NCBI GenBank assembly: GCA_964400875.1 | Contig: CAYNWK010000132.1 | Coordinates: 1 to 12,279, forward strand | Reading direction: 5' to 3' | From: CAYNWK01 sp964400875 | GTDB taxonomy: Bacteria > Chloroflexota > Anaerolineae > Anaerolineales > UBA4823 | Length of the DNA stretch: 12,279 nt | Part shown: positions 1-7,660 of the stretch, piece after piece | Position numbering within the stretch: position 1 is the first letter of the stretch | Layout: each line of letters begins with the position of its first letter | Notes under the pieces: model-generated | Told to the model about the DNA's origin: nothing | The model's input: only the letters and a program-made list of their open reading frames with translations | Databases searched by the model: none | Program-made: the position numbers and the translations under genes

Positions 1-7
1 GCATTAT

Positions 8-42
8 TTCCCTTAGTTTAGCACAGATGTTCTAATTGTCAA
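8..42 (-). promoter_or_regulatory. Sigma70-type promoter reading leftward out of the window
   Basis: On the minus strand a perfect -35 box TTGACA (37-42) is followed, after 16 bases, by TAAACT (15-20). TG one base upstream of this box makes an extended -10 (TGC-TAAACT). Transcription should start near position 8 and run off the left edge, so the served gene is outside the window. The promoter lies just downstream of the M23 peptidase gene, whose stop is at 78-80. I see no terminator hairpin between that stop and this promoter, so read-through from the upstream unit is possible. Apart from this promoter, 1-77 holds nothing I can recognise. Confidence 0.6.
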
Positions 43-77
43 GGGCGAACCGGTGGAATTATTTACCTGGCTCACGC

Positions 78-1259
78 TCAGGGTTCGGGGGTGAATGCGT
101 CCCCTGGGAGCGCCGGAGGGTCCAGGGAGAAACCTTTGAAACCCCAATACGAGAAGAAGCTCACCTCTCCGGGGAAGATCTCAATTTCAAGGTATTGGTT
201 GTTTCCCTGGTAATCGACGTGCACCTCATAGCGGCCGGCCGGAAGATCGCTGATGACCATATTCTCGCGGTAGTACTCATCGCTGCGGGCAGCGCCGCGG
301 TTGTAGGTCTTGGCGTGCCAGACCTGGTTCGAAGTCAGCGAGCGCACCGTGACCAGCTGGTTTTCTAAATTGCGCCCGCCGCTGGTCATCACCCGGCCTA
401 CCAGCACCCCCCAACCCTGGGGAGGGACGAGCCACAATTCCGGGTTGCGGGTGGTGAAGACGCCGTCCTTACCGAGCCGCACCTCAAAGTGCAGGTGCGG
501 TCCGGTGACTTTGCCGGTTTGCCCGCTCAAGCCGATCTGCTCCCCGGTTTCCAGGTATTGCCCTTTGATCACGTCAACGCGGTCCAGATGGCCGTACAGC
601 GTATAGAGCGTCTGGCCGTTGTAGCCGAAGTCGTGGCGGATAAGCACAGCCAGTCCATAGGGATCATCGACGTTGACCACGCCGCGATAGAGGCCGTAGC
701 CGGCCCAGGTCACCTCGCCCGAACCAGCGGCAAACACCGGCGTGCCGATATCGGTGGGGATGTCCACGCCGGTGTGGACCACGTCGGGCAGGAAAACGCC
801 GCCATAGCGGTAATCGGCCAACGGCCAATTGATCTCATCGGCGGCGATGGGGCGGGAGAAGTAAAAATGGTCGTAAGGCGTGGGCGCCCAGGGGGTGGGG
901 TACAAGGCCGGCCGCCAGGCCGACACAGGCGGCACGCCCGGGGAGGGAAACGAGAAACGCAGCGGGTCCGGCGCCGGCGTGGCGATCTGGTGGTTTGGAT
1001 CAGCGTCGCCGTCTTCCCCCTCGACCGCAGAGATCAGCACTTGCGTGGGGGCGGCGTCCTGCGCCGGGTCGGTATCGGAAACGGGGGGCAGTTGGGAAAG
1101 GGCTAAATTATCTTCGCCCTCAATGGGGGCTGGCGAGGTTGGCGCCCCGGTGGGGGGAGCACTTCCGGCAGCCTGGCAGCCGATCAACAGCAAAGCCAAC
1201 ATGCCTGCCCCGAGCCCGCGCCGCCACCAGGTCGAAAGTGGGCGTTGGCGGCGCTTCAT
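78..1259 (-). CDS. M23 family zinc metallopeptidase, lipoprotein (LytM-like)
   Basis: Predicted exported cell-wall endopeptidase of 393 residues that would cleave peptide cross-links of peptidoglycan. The N-terminus is a lipoprotein signal: a basic stretch, a hydrophobic run at about 15-27 and a lipobox LIGC with the lipidated Cys at 28. A Pro/Ala/Asp-rich linker follows (about 30-125). The LytM/M23 domain spans about 150-280. It keeps the full active site: H162 and D166 (HTGVD), H257 (HLH) as expected zinc ligands, plus H224 (LYGH) and H255 as expected catalytic histidines. It should therefore be active, not a degenerate activator of the EnvC type. Residues about 285-375 look like a beta-sandwich add-on of the carboxypeptidase-regulatory/CnaB kind (inferred from the pattern G-x-V, L-P-A-G-x-Y). 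The start ATG overlaps the stop of the upstream TolB-like gene (ATGA), so translation is probably coupled. The cell-wall target is inferred from the family. Confidence 0.9.
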   Translation of the reverse strand: MKRRQRPLSTWWRRGLGAGMLALLLIGCQAAGSAPPTGAPTSPAPIEGEDNLALSQLPPVSDTDPAQDAAPTQVLISAVEGEDGDADPNHQIATPAPDPLRFSFPSPGVPPVSAWRPALYPTPWAPTPYDHFYFSRPIAADEINWPLADYRYGGVFLPDVVHTGVDIPTDIGTPVFAAGSGEVTWAGYGLYRGVVNVDDPYGLAVLIRHDFGYNGQTLYTLYGHLDRVDVIKGQYLETGEQIGLSGQTGKVTGPHLHFEVRLGKDGVFTTRNPELWLVPPQGWGVLVGRVMTSGGRNLENQLVTVRSLTSNQVWHAKTYNRGAARSDEYYRENMVISDLPAGRYEVHVDYQGNNQYLEIEIFPGEVSFFSYWGFKGFSLDPPALPGDAFTPEP

Positions 1260-3304
1260 GGACTGGGGGTCGGTGATTTCGCGGGCGCGCTGGTCTTTGG
1301 CGGAGGGGAAGTTGCCGTGGCGCCCCTGGTGGCAGTCGGGGGAAGCGGCGTCAGGGTGGGGAGCGGCGTGGACGTCGCGGTGGGTGTGGGGGTCCGGTAC
1401 CAGCGGGGAGTCGGGGTCGGCGTGAGCGTGGGCGGCAGGATCACCGTGGGGGTGATTAAAGCCTCAGGCGGGTAGAGCTCCAACATGGCGGCGCGCCAGT
1501 CGCCTCCGGCGAGGACGAATTCGCTGAAGCGCGCGGCCGGATAATACGACCGCCAGGTGCTCAGCGCCGGAACTCGTCGCCAGCTGTAAGCCAGAGCCAG
1601 CTCGGTGAAATCGATCCAATATCCCGGGGGCAGGGCGGGGAACGGCGCGCCGCCGGCTTCGTAGCTTTCGGGGTTGCCGTCAAAGCGGGGAGTGAAATTC
1701 CAAGGCAGATCGGCGAGCGGCATGCCCTGGGAGCCGTCCTGGTAGCGCGCCCGCAAATATACCCGCCAGTACGTCTCGTTGCCGTAGTCCTCCGGCACGA
1801 CCACCATCCATCCGGCGTTGACCGGCAAGGTGTTCAAAGCGAAGGCGCGCCCGGTGTACAACCAATCATTCAACATCCCGGGTGGGAGGGGATCGTTGAG
1901 GGGAACGTAGGCGTTTTCCAGGGAAGAGAGCAGGTCCCAACCGGTTTCCGCAGCCAGGCGTGTTCGCAGGGCTTTAAACGAATCGTCCACCAGGTCGTGC
2001 AGCTGCGGGTAAGGGGCTTGCACGTCCTCCAGATCGACCAGGTGCTGGCGCCCGTTGGGGATCCCGGATACCGGTGTGATCGCTGGAGACCACAATTCTT
2101 CAGGCTTCGATCGCGCCGCAGCTTCCAGGGGCTCTGGCAGCGGCATGGGTACGTCCACCTCGCCCCAAGCCAGGCCGACAACCGATCCGGGCAGGATGCG
2201 CGGCGGCAGAGCCAGCAGCCCAGGTCCAGGCAGATAGGCAGTGAGCAAAGTCTGGTTGGGTTCATCCAGGGTAGTTAAAAGAGCAGTGCCGTCCGGGCTC
2301 CAGGCGGGCCAGTCCCCACTGCCGGCATAAACGGGTTCTCCCGCCCCGGACCACAGGTAGATGCTGTGGTCGCCGCCCTCCCCCGAAGCCCAGGCCAGGC
2401 TGCCCCCATCCGGAGACCAGACCGGGTGCGCCTCGCGCCCCTCCGGATTGCGGCTCAGGTTGGTGAAGCGCTCCTCGCCGACCAGGTCCAGGTCGGCCAG
2501 CCAGATCTCCCGGTCCCCGCTGCGGGTCGAGACGAAGGCGAGTTGCCGTCCGGACGGTGACCAGCTGGGAGAGAAATCCGCACCCGGATGCATGCTGAGC
2601 GGGATGGGTTCGATGCTGTCGTCTACCGCCCGGATGAAGACCTCCAGGTTCCCGTCTTGATAGGTCTCATAAGCCAGCAGCCGGCCGTCCGGGGACCAGC
2701 TTGGCGAGGCCTCGTATTCCGGCGTGGCGGTCAGCCGGGTGACCTCGCCGTCGGTCAGGTGGAGCAAATATAAATCCCACTGCTGGTCGCGGTTGGAAGC
2801 GAAAGCCAGCCATTCACCGTCCGGGCTGAGCGCGGGGGTGATATCGTCCCAATCGCCGGCGGTCAGGCGGGTGAACGGGGTTTCCAGGGGCTTGTACCGG
2901 TACAGGCGGCTGTGGGAGGCTTCCGTCATGGCGAGGAAGACGGTCCCCCGGCTCAAGGGTGATTCTGAGAACTGCTCCGGATCGATGGACATCGCAGTGG
3001 GGGCAGGTTCGTTAATTTCGGTTGGGGGCTGGGAGGCGATCGCCGTTGGAGAGGCTGTGGGAGCCGCATCGGTTGCGCTGGCCGGGAGCGTTGCAGAGAC
3101 GGCTGGGGAACTCGTGGGGGCCAGTTCGGGCCGGTTGTAGGCGACGACCCGCGTTTCCACCAGCGGCCAAAAAACTGCGCTGATACTGATCAGCAGCACA
3201 GATAGGATCAGGGTCAGGCGCAGTGAAGCGGGTTTCAACAGACGCAGAAACCGCCGTATTGCGTTGGGGGCCTTTTCTGGGGAGGAGCGATCGAGATTTG
3301 ACAT
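1256..3304 (-). CDS. Membrane-anchored TolB/PD40 beta-propeller protein with Thr/Pro-rich tail
   Basis: A 682-residue protein of unknown exact role. A single membrane segment (about 28-47) after a basic N-terminus suggests a signal anchor with the rest outside the cell. A Ser/Thr/Ala/Pro-rich linker (about 60-115) leads to at least five PD40 (WD40-like, TolB-type) blades. These are marked by repeated S-P-D-G / W-S-P-D-G motifs near 160, 204, 249, 298 and 336, each followed by LA[FYW]-type strands and, in most, a D/E-[IVL]-[YWF] strand. Residues about 430-610 form a further domain, rich in Trp and Tyr, that I do not recognise. The last 65 residues (encoded at 1259-1456) are a low-complexity Thr/Pro tail, common in surface proteins of Anaerolineae and possibly a wall-spanning or glycosylated stalk. 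The stop overlaps the M23 peptidase start by four bases, pointing to a shared function at the cell envelope. No clear Shine-Dalgarno precedes the ATG. PD40 domains usually bind proteins or carbohydrates; no enzyme activity is evident. Confidence 0.85.
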   Translation of the reverse strand: MSNLDRSSPEKAPNAIRRFLRLLKPASLRLTLILSVLLISISAVFWPLVETRVVAYNRPELAPTSSPAVSATLPASATDAAPTASPTAIASQPPTEINEPAPTAMSIDPEQFSESPLSRGTVFLAMTEASHSRLYRYKPLETPFTRLTAGDWDDITPALSPDGEWLAFASNRDQQWDLYLLHLTDGEVTRLTATPEYEASPSWSPDGRLLAYETYQDGNLEVFIRAVDDSIEPIPLSMHPGADFSPSWSPSGRQLAFVSTRSGDREIWLADLDLVGEERFTNLSRNPEGREAHPVWSPDGGSLAWASGEGGDHSIYLWSGAGEPVYAGSGDWPAWSPDGTALLTTLDEPNQTLLTAYLPGPGLLALPPRILPGSVVGLAWGEVDVPMPLPEPLEAAARSKPEELWSPAITPVSGIPNGRQHLVDLEDVQAPYPQLHDLVDDSFKALRTRLAAETGWDLLSSLENAYVPLNDPLPPGMLNDWLYTGRAFALNTLPVNAGWMVVVPEDYGNETYWRVYLRARYQDGSQGMPLADLPWNFTPRFDGNPESYEAGGAPFPALPPGYWIDFTELALAYSWRRVPALSTWRSYYPAARFSEFVLAGGDWRAAMLELYPPEALITPTVILPPTLTPTPTPRWYRTPTPTATSTPLPTLTPLPPTATRGATATSPPPKTSAPAKSPTPSP

Positions 3305-3336
3305 TGGAACCGGAACTTGCCGCCGTAGTATACCTC

Positions 3337-3352
3337 GAAATCCATTCTAGCA
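3337..3352 (-). promoter_or_regulatory. Candidate extended -10 promoter for the TolB-M23 unit
   Basis: On the minus strand TGC-TAGAAT (3344-3352) matches an extended -10 element. It would start transcription near 3337, about 33 bases before the TolB-like ATG. No good -35 lies at the right distance, which extended -10 promoters tolerate. Another AT-rich box (TATACT, 3328-3333) is closer to the gene but also lacks a partner. Tentative. Confidence 0.3.
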
Positions 3353-3404
3353 CGCCGGGGCAGGGGGCTAACCTTCAATCTTGCAAACACTATTATGTTA
3401 TAGG

Positions 3405-3441
3405 AGAATGTAAGGGTGGATGTTGCCCATCCTTACATTCT
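3405..3441 (-). terminator. Long hairpin just after the ABC gene stop, possible 3'-end structure
   Basis: An inverted repeat with 15-base arms (3405-3419 and 3427-3441) and a 7-base loop begins six bases beyond the stop codon of the minus-strand ABC gene (3448-3450). As minus-strand RNA, 14 of 15 positions pair, with one A-C mismatch. As plus-strand RNA that pair becomes G-U and the stem is complete. There is no U-run after the stem in either direction, so it is not a classic intrinsic terminator. It may stabilise the transcript's 3' end or assist another termination mode. The stretch is clearly AT-richer than its surroundings. Confidence 0.4.
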
Positions 3442-3447
3442 AAAATA

Positions 3448-5244
3448 TTATTCGTCAAATCCCATGCTGTACAGGTCGAAATAGTAACCGCCCTGGCTGA
3501 GCAGCTCGGCGTGGGCCCCTTTCTCGATGATGCGCCCGTCGTGCATAACCACGATGCAGTCGGCGTTGACCACCGTAGAAAGGCGGTGGGCGATGACGAA
3601 CGCGGTTCTTCCTTGCAACAGGCGTGCCAGGGCCTGCTGAATCACGCGCTCGGTCTGCGTATCGACGCTTGAAGTAGCCTCGTCGAGGATCAAGATGCGC
3701 GGGTCGGCGAGCAAGGCGCGGGCAAAGGAGATCAACTGGCGCTGCCCGACGGAGAGGATCAGGCCGCCTTCCTCCACCTGGGTCTGATAGCCGTCCCGCA
3801 GTTGGGTGATGAACTGGTGGGCTCCCACCGCCTCGGCCGCAGATTCGATCTCGGCATCGCTGGCGTCCAATCGTCCAAACCGGATGTTCTCGTGCACCGT
3901 TCCGTTGAACAGGAAGGGATCTTGCAGCACGATGCCCATCTGGCGGCGTAAACTCGCTTGAGAGACGCGGCGCAGGTCGTACCCGTCGATGGTCACGCGC
4001 CCGCGGGTGGGATCGTGGAAGCGGCTGAGCAGCTTGACCAGCGTGGATTTACCGGCGCCGGTTTCGCCAACCAGGGCTACCGTCGTACCGGCAGGGATAT
4101 CGAGTTCGATCTCTTCCAGAACCAAGGCCGGATCATCGGGATAGTGGAAAGACACATCCTCAAAGTGCACCTGGCCACGGATGGCCGGCATTTCGGCGGC
4201 GCCGGGTGCATCCTCGACCTCGGCCCGGCTGTCCAGCAGCTGGATAATGCGTTCGCCGCTGGCCATGGTGGATTGGAAGGAGTCGAACCGGCGGCTGAGG
4301 TCCCGGATGGGGTCGAAGAAGCGATCGATATAGAGCAAAAAGGCCACCAGGGTGCCGGGCGTGAGCGCGTTGGCGCTCCCTAAGTTATCACCCAACAGGG
4401 CGGTGCCGCCTAACCAGACCACCAAAACGGTCGCCGTGGTCCCCAGCAGTTCCACCGATGCGGGAAACGCGGCGGCGATGCGCGCCGCCCGGAGGTTGGC
4501 ATCCAGGTTGTTGCGGTTGACTTCGTCCCGGAAATAGCGGTAGTTGACTCCCTGGCGGGAGAAGGCTTGGACTACGCGCACGCCGTTGATATTCTCCGCC
4601 AGCACGGAATTCACCCAGCTGATGGCGGCGCGCACCTGGCGGTAGTTGTCCCGAGCCAGGCGGCGCAGATATATGGTCACGGCGATCATCACGGGGAGCA
4701 CGGTGAAGGTAAGCAAAGATAAGCGCAGGTTCATGCTGAGCATGGCGACGATGATACCGGCCAGCGTGAACAGATCGCGAGCCACGGCTAGCACCGCCCA
4801 GGTGAGGAATTCCCGCAGCACGCCCACATCGTTGATCACCCGGGTGATAACCCGCCCGACGCTGTAATGGCTGAAGAAGCTCAGGGACAGCCCCTGCAGG
4901 TGGTCGAACAGCCCGGCGCGCAGATCGTAAATGATCGATTGTCCCACCCGCGCCATGATGTTAACGCGCACAAAGGTGACCAGCCACTGCACCGCGGCTG
5001 CCAGGGCATAAACCAGCACTGCATTGCGCAAAGCGACCACCGAACCTTGTTCCAGGCCGGCATCCAGGGCGTACTTGACCAGATAGGGACCGACCACCGC
5101 GGCCGCCGAGCCGGTGAGCATCAGCAGCAGCGCCAGGGTGAACCGCCCGGCGTAGGGGCGCACGAAGCGGATCAGCTCCCGGGTCACCCGAGGGTCGTAT
5201 CCTTTGAGATAGATGTCTTCGCTGTGCGGTCTGGTTGTGGACAT
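3448..5244 (-). CDS. ABC exporter half-transporter, subunit with catalytic Walker B and altered signature
   Basis: A 598-residue type IV (B-family) ABC exporter half: a six-helix membrane domain (about 25-330) fused to an ATPase domain (about 355-598). Visible ATPase parts are the A-loop Tyr368, Walker A GETGAGKST (393-401), Q-loop Gln441, signature LSVGQ (497-501), Walker B ILILDE with the catalytic Glu522, D-loop SSVD and switch His553. The signature has Val where most transporters have Gly (LSGGQ). The neighbour at 5272-7086 has the reverse pattern: normal signature but Asp in place of the Walker B Glu. That is the known arrangement of heterodimeric exporters such as TM287/288 and BmrCD, where one ATP site is degenerate. 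The two genes are 27 bases apart and surely co-transcribed. The likely role is efflux of lipids or drugs; the substrate cannot be read from sequence. The Shine-Dalgarno is weak, but the ATG gives a normal-length N-terminus. Confidence 0.92.
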   Translation of the reverse strand: MSTTRPHSEDIYLKGYDPRVTRELIRFVRPYAGRFTLALLLMLTGSAAAVVGPYLVKYALDAGLEQGSVVALRNAVLVYALAAAVQWLVTFVRVNIMARVGQSIIYDLRAGLFDHLQGLSLSFFSHYSVGRVITRVINDVGVLREFLTWAVLAVARDLFTLAGIIVAMLSMNLRLSLLTFTVLPVMIAVTIYLRRLARDNYRQVRAAISWVNSVLAENINGVRVVQAFSRQGVNYRYFRDEVNRNNLDANLRAARIAAAFPASVELLGTTATVLVVWLGGTALLGDNLGSANALTPGTLVAFLLYIDRFFDPIRDLSRRFDSFQSTMASGERIIQLLDSRAEVEDAPGAAEMPAIRGQVHFEDVSFHYPDDPALVLEEIELDIPAGTTVALVGETGAGKSTLVKLLSRFHDPTRGRVTIDGYDLRRVSQASLRRQMGIVLQDPFLFNGTVHENIRFGRLDASDAEIESAAEAVGAHQFITQLRDGYQTQVEEGGLILSVGQRQLISFARALLADPRILILDEATSSVDTQTERVIQQALARLLQGRTAFVIAHRLSTVVNADCIVVMHDGRIIEKGAHAELLSQGGYYFDLYSMGFDE

Positions 5245-5271
5245 AGAATCGTCAGGTGAATTCCGTTTGGG

Positions 5272-7086
5272 TCAGCCGGTCTCGAAACTGCCCGACTTGG
5301 GCAGGGGATAAGACAGCGAATCTTGCAGGCCGAGGGCCTGTACCTCCTCGCGAAAACGCTCCTGGTCGCGCAACTGCAGGTCGTAGATCTCCCGGTACAG
5401 GCCGTCTTGCTCGAGCAGTTCGGCATGTACGCCGCGTTCGACGATGCGGCCGTCCTCCATGACCAGGATCAGGTCGGCCCGACGCACGGTGGAGAGCCGG
5501 TGTGCGATCACGAAGGTGGTACGGTTTTCTATTAATCTTTCCAGGGCTTTTTGGATCTGCCGCTCGGTTTGGGTGTCCACGCTGGAGGTGGAATCGTCCA
5601 GGATCAAGATGCGCGGGTCCATGAGCAGGGCTCGTGCGATGGCGACGCGCTGACGCTGCCCGCCGGAAAGGGTGATACCGCGCTCGCCGACGACGGTCTC
5701 GTAGCCCTCGGGAAGCGCCTGGATGAATTCGTGGGCCTGCGCCGCTTGCGCGGCTGCGACGATCTCTTCCAGGCTGGCTTCCGGACGGCCGTAGGCGATG
5801 TTCTCCCGGATGGTGGTAGAGAACAGCAGGGAGGTCTGCAGCACGATGCCGATCTGGCGGCGCAGAGAGACCAAATCGACGCTACGCACGTCCACGCCGT
5901 CCACGGCGACCCTGCCTTCGCTGACCTCGTAAAACCGGGGGATCAGATTGATCAGGCTGGTCTTTCCGGAACCGGTGGGGCCAATCAAGGCGACGATCTG
6001 GTTAGGCTCGACTTCCAGGTTGATGTCTTCCAGGGCATGAGCCTGTTCCCCTTGATACCGGAAACACACCTGATCGAACGCCACTGCCCCGGAGAGCGCC
6101 GGTAATACGGTTGCGTCTTCCGGAGTGCGAATCGCCGGGACGAGGTCGAGCACTTCGAAATTGCGGCGCACGCCGGCGACGGCTTCCCCGGCCAGGTTGA
6201 CCAGCCAGGTGAGCTGCTGGGCCGGTGAAGCCAGCATGAGCATGTAGCTGTTAAAGGCCACCAGTTCGCCAAGGGTCAGCTCGCCGGCAAGGACCATCCG
6301 GCCCCCAAACCACAGGATCAGGATGGTACCCAGCGTGACCAGCAGGTGGGAGGTGGGCATGATCTTGGACCACTCGCCGATGACCGTAACTCGGGCGTCG
6401 TACAGCTTGCGGTTGTGCTGGTCGAAGCGTTCGACCTCATAGGGCTCGCGGGCGAAGGCGCGCACCACCTGCACGCCGGCGACGTTCTCTTGCAAACGGG
6501 CGGAAAGTTCGCCCAATGCATTGTCCACCGCCAGGAAGTAATTGCCAATCCTGCGGCCAAAGTTGGTGGTCATCAGCGCCAGGGGGAGCAGCGGGGTCAG
6601 GGCAATCAGCGCCAGGCGGGGGTTGTCCAGGAACAACAGGGTGACAACTCCGATCACCAGCAGTAGCAATTGCAGCAGCTCGACCACGCCAAACCCGGTG
6701 AAGCGTTCGATCGAGCGCACATCCTCGATGGTGCGGCTGATCAGCTGCCCGGTTTGAGCATGGTCATGGTAACTGAAAGACAGGCGCTGGACCTGGTCGT
6801 ACATGCGGTTGCGCAGGTCGTACCCGACGTGGGAGGCGATCCACTCACTCAGGTATCGTTCCCAATAGAGCAAAGCTGCCCGGGTCAGGCCGATCCCCAG
6901 GATGACCAGCGCGGCCTGGATCATAAAGCCAACCTCGCCGCGCGCTAGGCCCACGTCGATCACCAGTCGGATGATAGTTGGGATGGCCAGGCTGATCCCG
7001 GTGGAGATCACCAGGAAGGTCAACGCCAGGACTATCTGGCGCCGGTAGGGGCGCAGCAGGGCGGTCAGTCGCAGCAGAGATTTCAT
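5272..7086 (-). CDS. ABC exporter half-transporter, degenerate-site subunit (Walker B Asp)
   Basis: A 604-residue membrane-ATPase fusion of the same family as its downstream neighbour. The six-helix domain covers about 15-310 and the ATPase domain about 332-570. Motifs: A-loop Tyr344, Walker A GPTGSGKTS (369-377), Q-loop Gln417, normal signature LSGGQ (473-477), Walker B ILILDD, D-loop SSVD and switch His529. The residue after the Walker B Asp, normally the catalytic Glu, is Asp498. This marks the degenerate ATP site of heterodimeric exporters. In the dimer, Asp498 faces the partner's altered LSVGQ signature, while this protein's normal signature completes the partner's intact site. A C-terminal tail of about 35 residues after the ATPase domain has no recognised motif. 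The gene lies first of the ABC pair and 47 bases after the small gene at 7134-7535. No strong ribosome site is visible. Confidence 0.92.
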   Translation of the reverse strand: MKSLLRLTALLRPYRRQIVLALTFLVISTGISLAIPTIIRLVIDVGLARGEVGFMIQAALVILGIGLTRAALLYWERYLSEWIASHVGYDLRNRMYDQVQRLSFSYHDHAQTGQLISRTIEDVRSIERFTGFGVVELLQLLLLVIGVVTLLFLDNPRLALIALTPLLPLALMTTNFGRRIGNYFLAVDNALGELSARLQENVAGVQVVRAFAREPYEVERFDQHNRKLYDARVTVIGEWSKIMPTSHLLVTLGTILILWFGGRMVLAGELTLGELVAFNSYMLMLASPAQQLTWLVNLAGEAVAGVRRNFEVLDLVPAIRTPEDATVLPALSGAVAFDQVCFRYQGEQAHALEDINLEVEPNQIVALIGPTGSGKTSLINLIPRFYEVSEGRVAVDGVDVRSVDLVSLRRQIGIVLQTSLLFSTTIRENIAYGRPEASLEEIVAAAQAAQAHEFIQALPEGYETVVGERGITLSGGQRQRVAIARALLMDPRILILDDSTSSVDTQTERQIQKALERLIENRTTFVIAHRLSTVRRADLILVMEDGRIVERGVHAELLEQDGLYREIYDLQLRDQERFREEVQALGLQDSLSYPLPKSGSFETG

Positions 7087-7133
7087 GAAAATCGAAGTCT
7101 TGAGCGAATTGTTTTCTGGCGGGCGCGGGCGGC

Positions 7134-7535
7134 TCAGCCGGGGATGTTGAACGCCACCCGGCCCCGATCCACCACGGTGATCTGCGGCTCGGGCGGCGGC
7201 GGGCGTTCGCCTTCAAGCTCGTCCTCGGGGAGGTCGAGTTCGGCGTAGAAGATCTCGGCTGAGAGGGTGTAGCGCCCGCCCGGCTCCGGGTTCGGCAGGT
7301 GGACGGTCAGTTCCAGGCGCGGGTTGATGCTCTCGATGATGCTGAGCTCAGCGACCTCTTCGCCTTGGGCGTTGGTGACGATGATCTCACCGCTGGGACG
7401 CTTGAGGAACGGGGTCAGCTGCAGTTCGACGTGCACACGCCTGCCGTCCGGGTAAGGTTGTGCGCTCAGGTTGAGGATGCGCACCTCTTCAGGCGGCAGC
7501 GGAATCTCGTTGGGGTCTTGAAAAAAGATATCCAT
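7134..7535 (-). CDS. Small conserved-looking acidic protein of unknown function
   Basis: I do not recognise a characterised family. The protein has 133 residues from the ATG at 7533-7535; a GTG two codons upstream (7539-7541) would give 135. I prefer the ATG because the start MDIFFQDP looks natural and an AGGTG lies just ahead of it, although closer than usual. There is no signal peptide, membrane segment or cysteine. The N-terminal part (about 1-20) has Pro/Glu-rich IPLPPEEVRI. The middle (about 22-100) alternates hydrophobic and polar residues, as a beta-sandwich would. A Glu/Pro-rich linker (about 101-117) leads to a short final strand. It probably acts in the cytoplasm. It precedes the ABC pair by 47 bases on the same strand and could be in the same operon, but nothing in it suggests a transporter role. 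A good -10 box and a palindrome lie upstream. Confidence 0.7.
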   Translation of the reverse strand: MDIFFQDPNEIPLPPEEVRILNLSAQPYPDGRRVHVELQLTPFLKRPSGEIIVTNAQGEEVAELSIIESINPRLELTVHLPNPEPGGRYTLSAEIFYAELDLPEDELEGERPPPPEPQITVVDRGRVAFNIPG

Positions 7536-7549
7536 GATCACCTGGCCGT

Positions 7550-7563
7550 TAGACGAACGTCTA
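7550..7563. promoter_or_regulatory. Palindrome overlapping the start region of the 7134-7535 promoter, candidate operator
   Basis: TAGACG-AA-CGTCTA is an inverted repeat with two 6-base arms and a 2-base centre. It begins at the last base of the -10 box at 7563-7568 and covers the expected transcription start. A dimeric repressor bound here would block initiation. The regulator is unknown and the site could be a chance palindrome. Confidence 0.35.
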
Positions 7564-7568
7564 TTATA
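7563..7568 (-). promoter_or_regulatory. -10 box (TATAAT) for the small gene and perhaps the ABC pair
   Basis: A perfect TATAAT reads toward the small gene, about 28 bases before its ATG. The -35 region, about 17 bases upstream, is poor (AAAATG or GAAAAT), so the promoter may need an activator or be weak. Expected start is near 7556, inside the palindrome 7550-7563. Confidence 0.45.
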
Positions 7569-7660
7569 CTCGCTTCACCATGCCCCATTTTCCCGGCGAA
7601 CTGCGCAACTCCTTATTCAGAAATGCTGGTAAGCTCCTGTGGGGAACGCAGCTCAGCGCC

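Noticed and set aside
489..1106. Long plus-strand open frame (205 residues) across the M23 gene
   Set aside because: Its translation is a low-complexity Gly/Arg/Val mixture with no motif, and the opposite strand encodes a complete M23 active site and lipobox. It is a GC-rich shadow frame.
1330..1440. G-run cluster on the plus strand, considered as a G-quadruplex or repeat element
   Set aside because: It is the complement of codons for the Thr/Pro-rich tail. Spacing between the runs is irregular and loops are long, so protein composition explains it.
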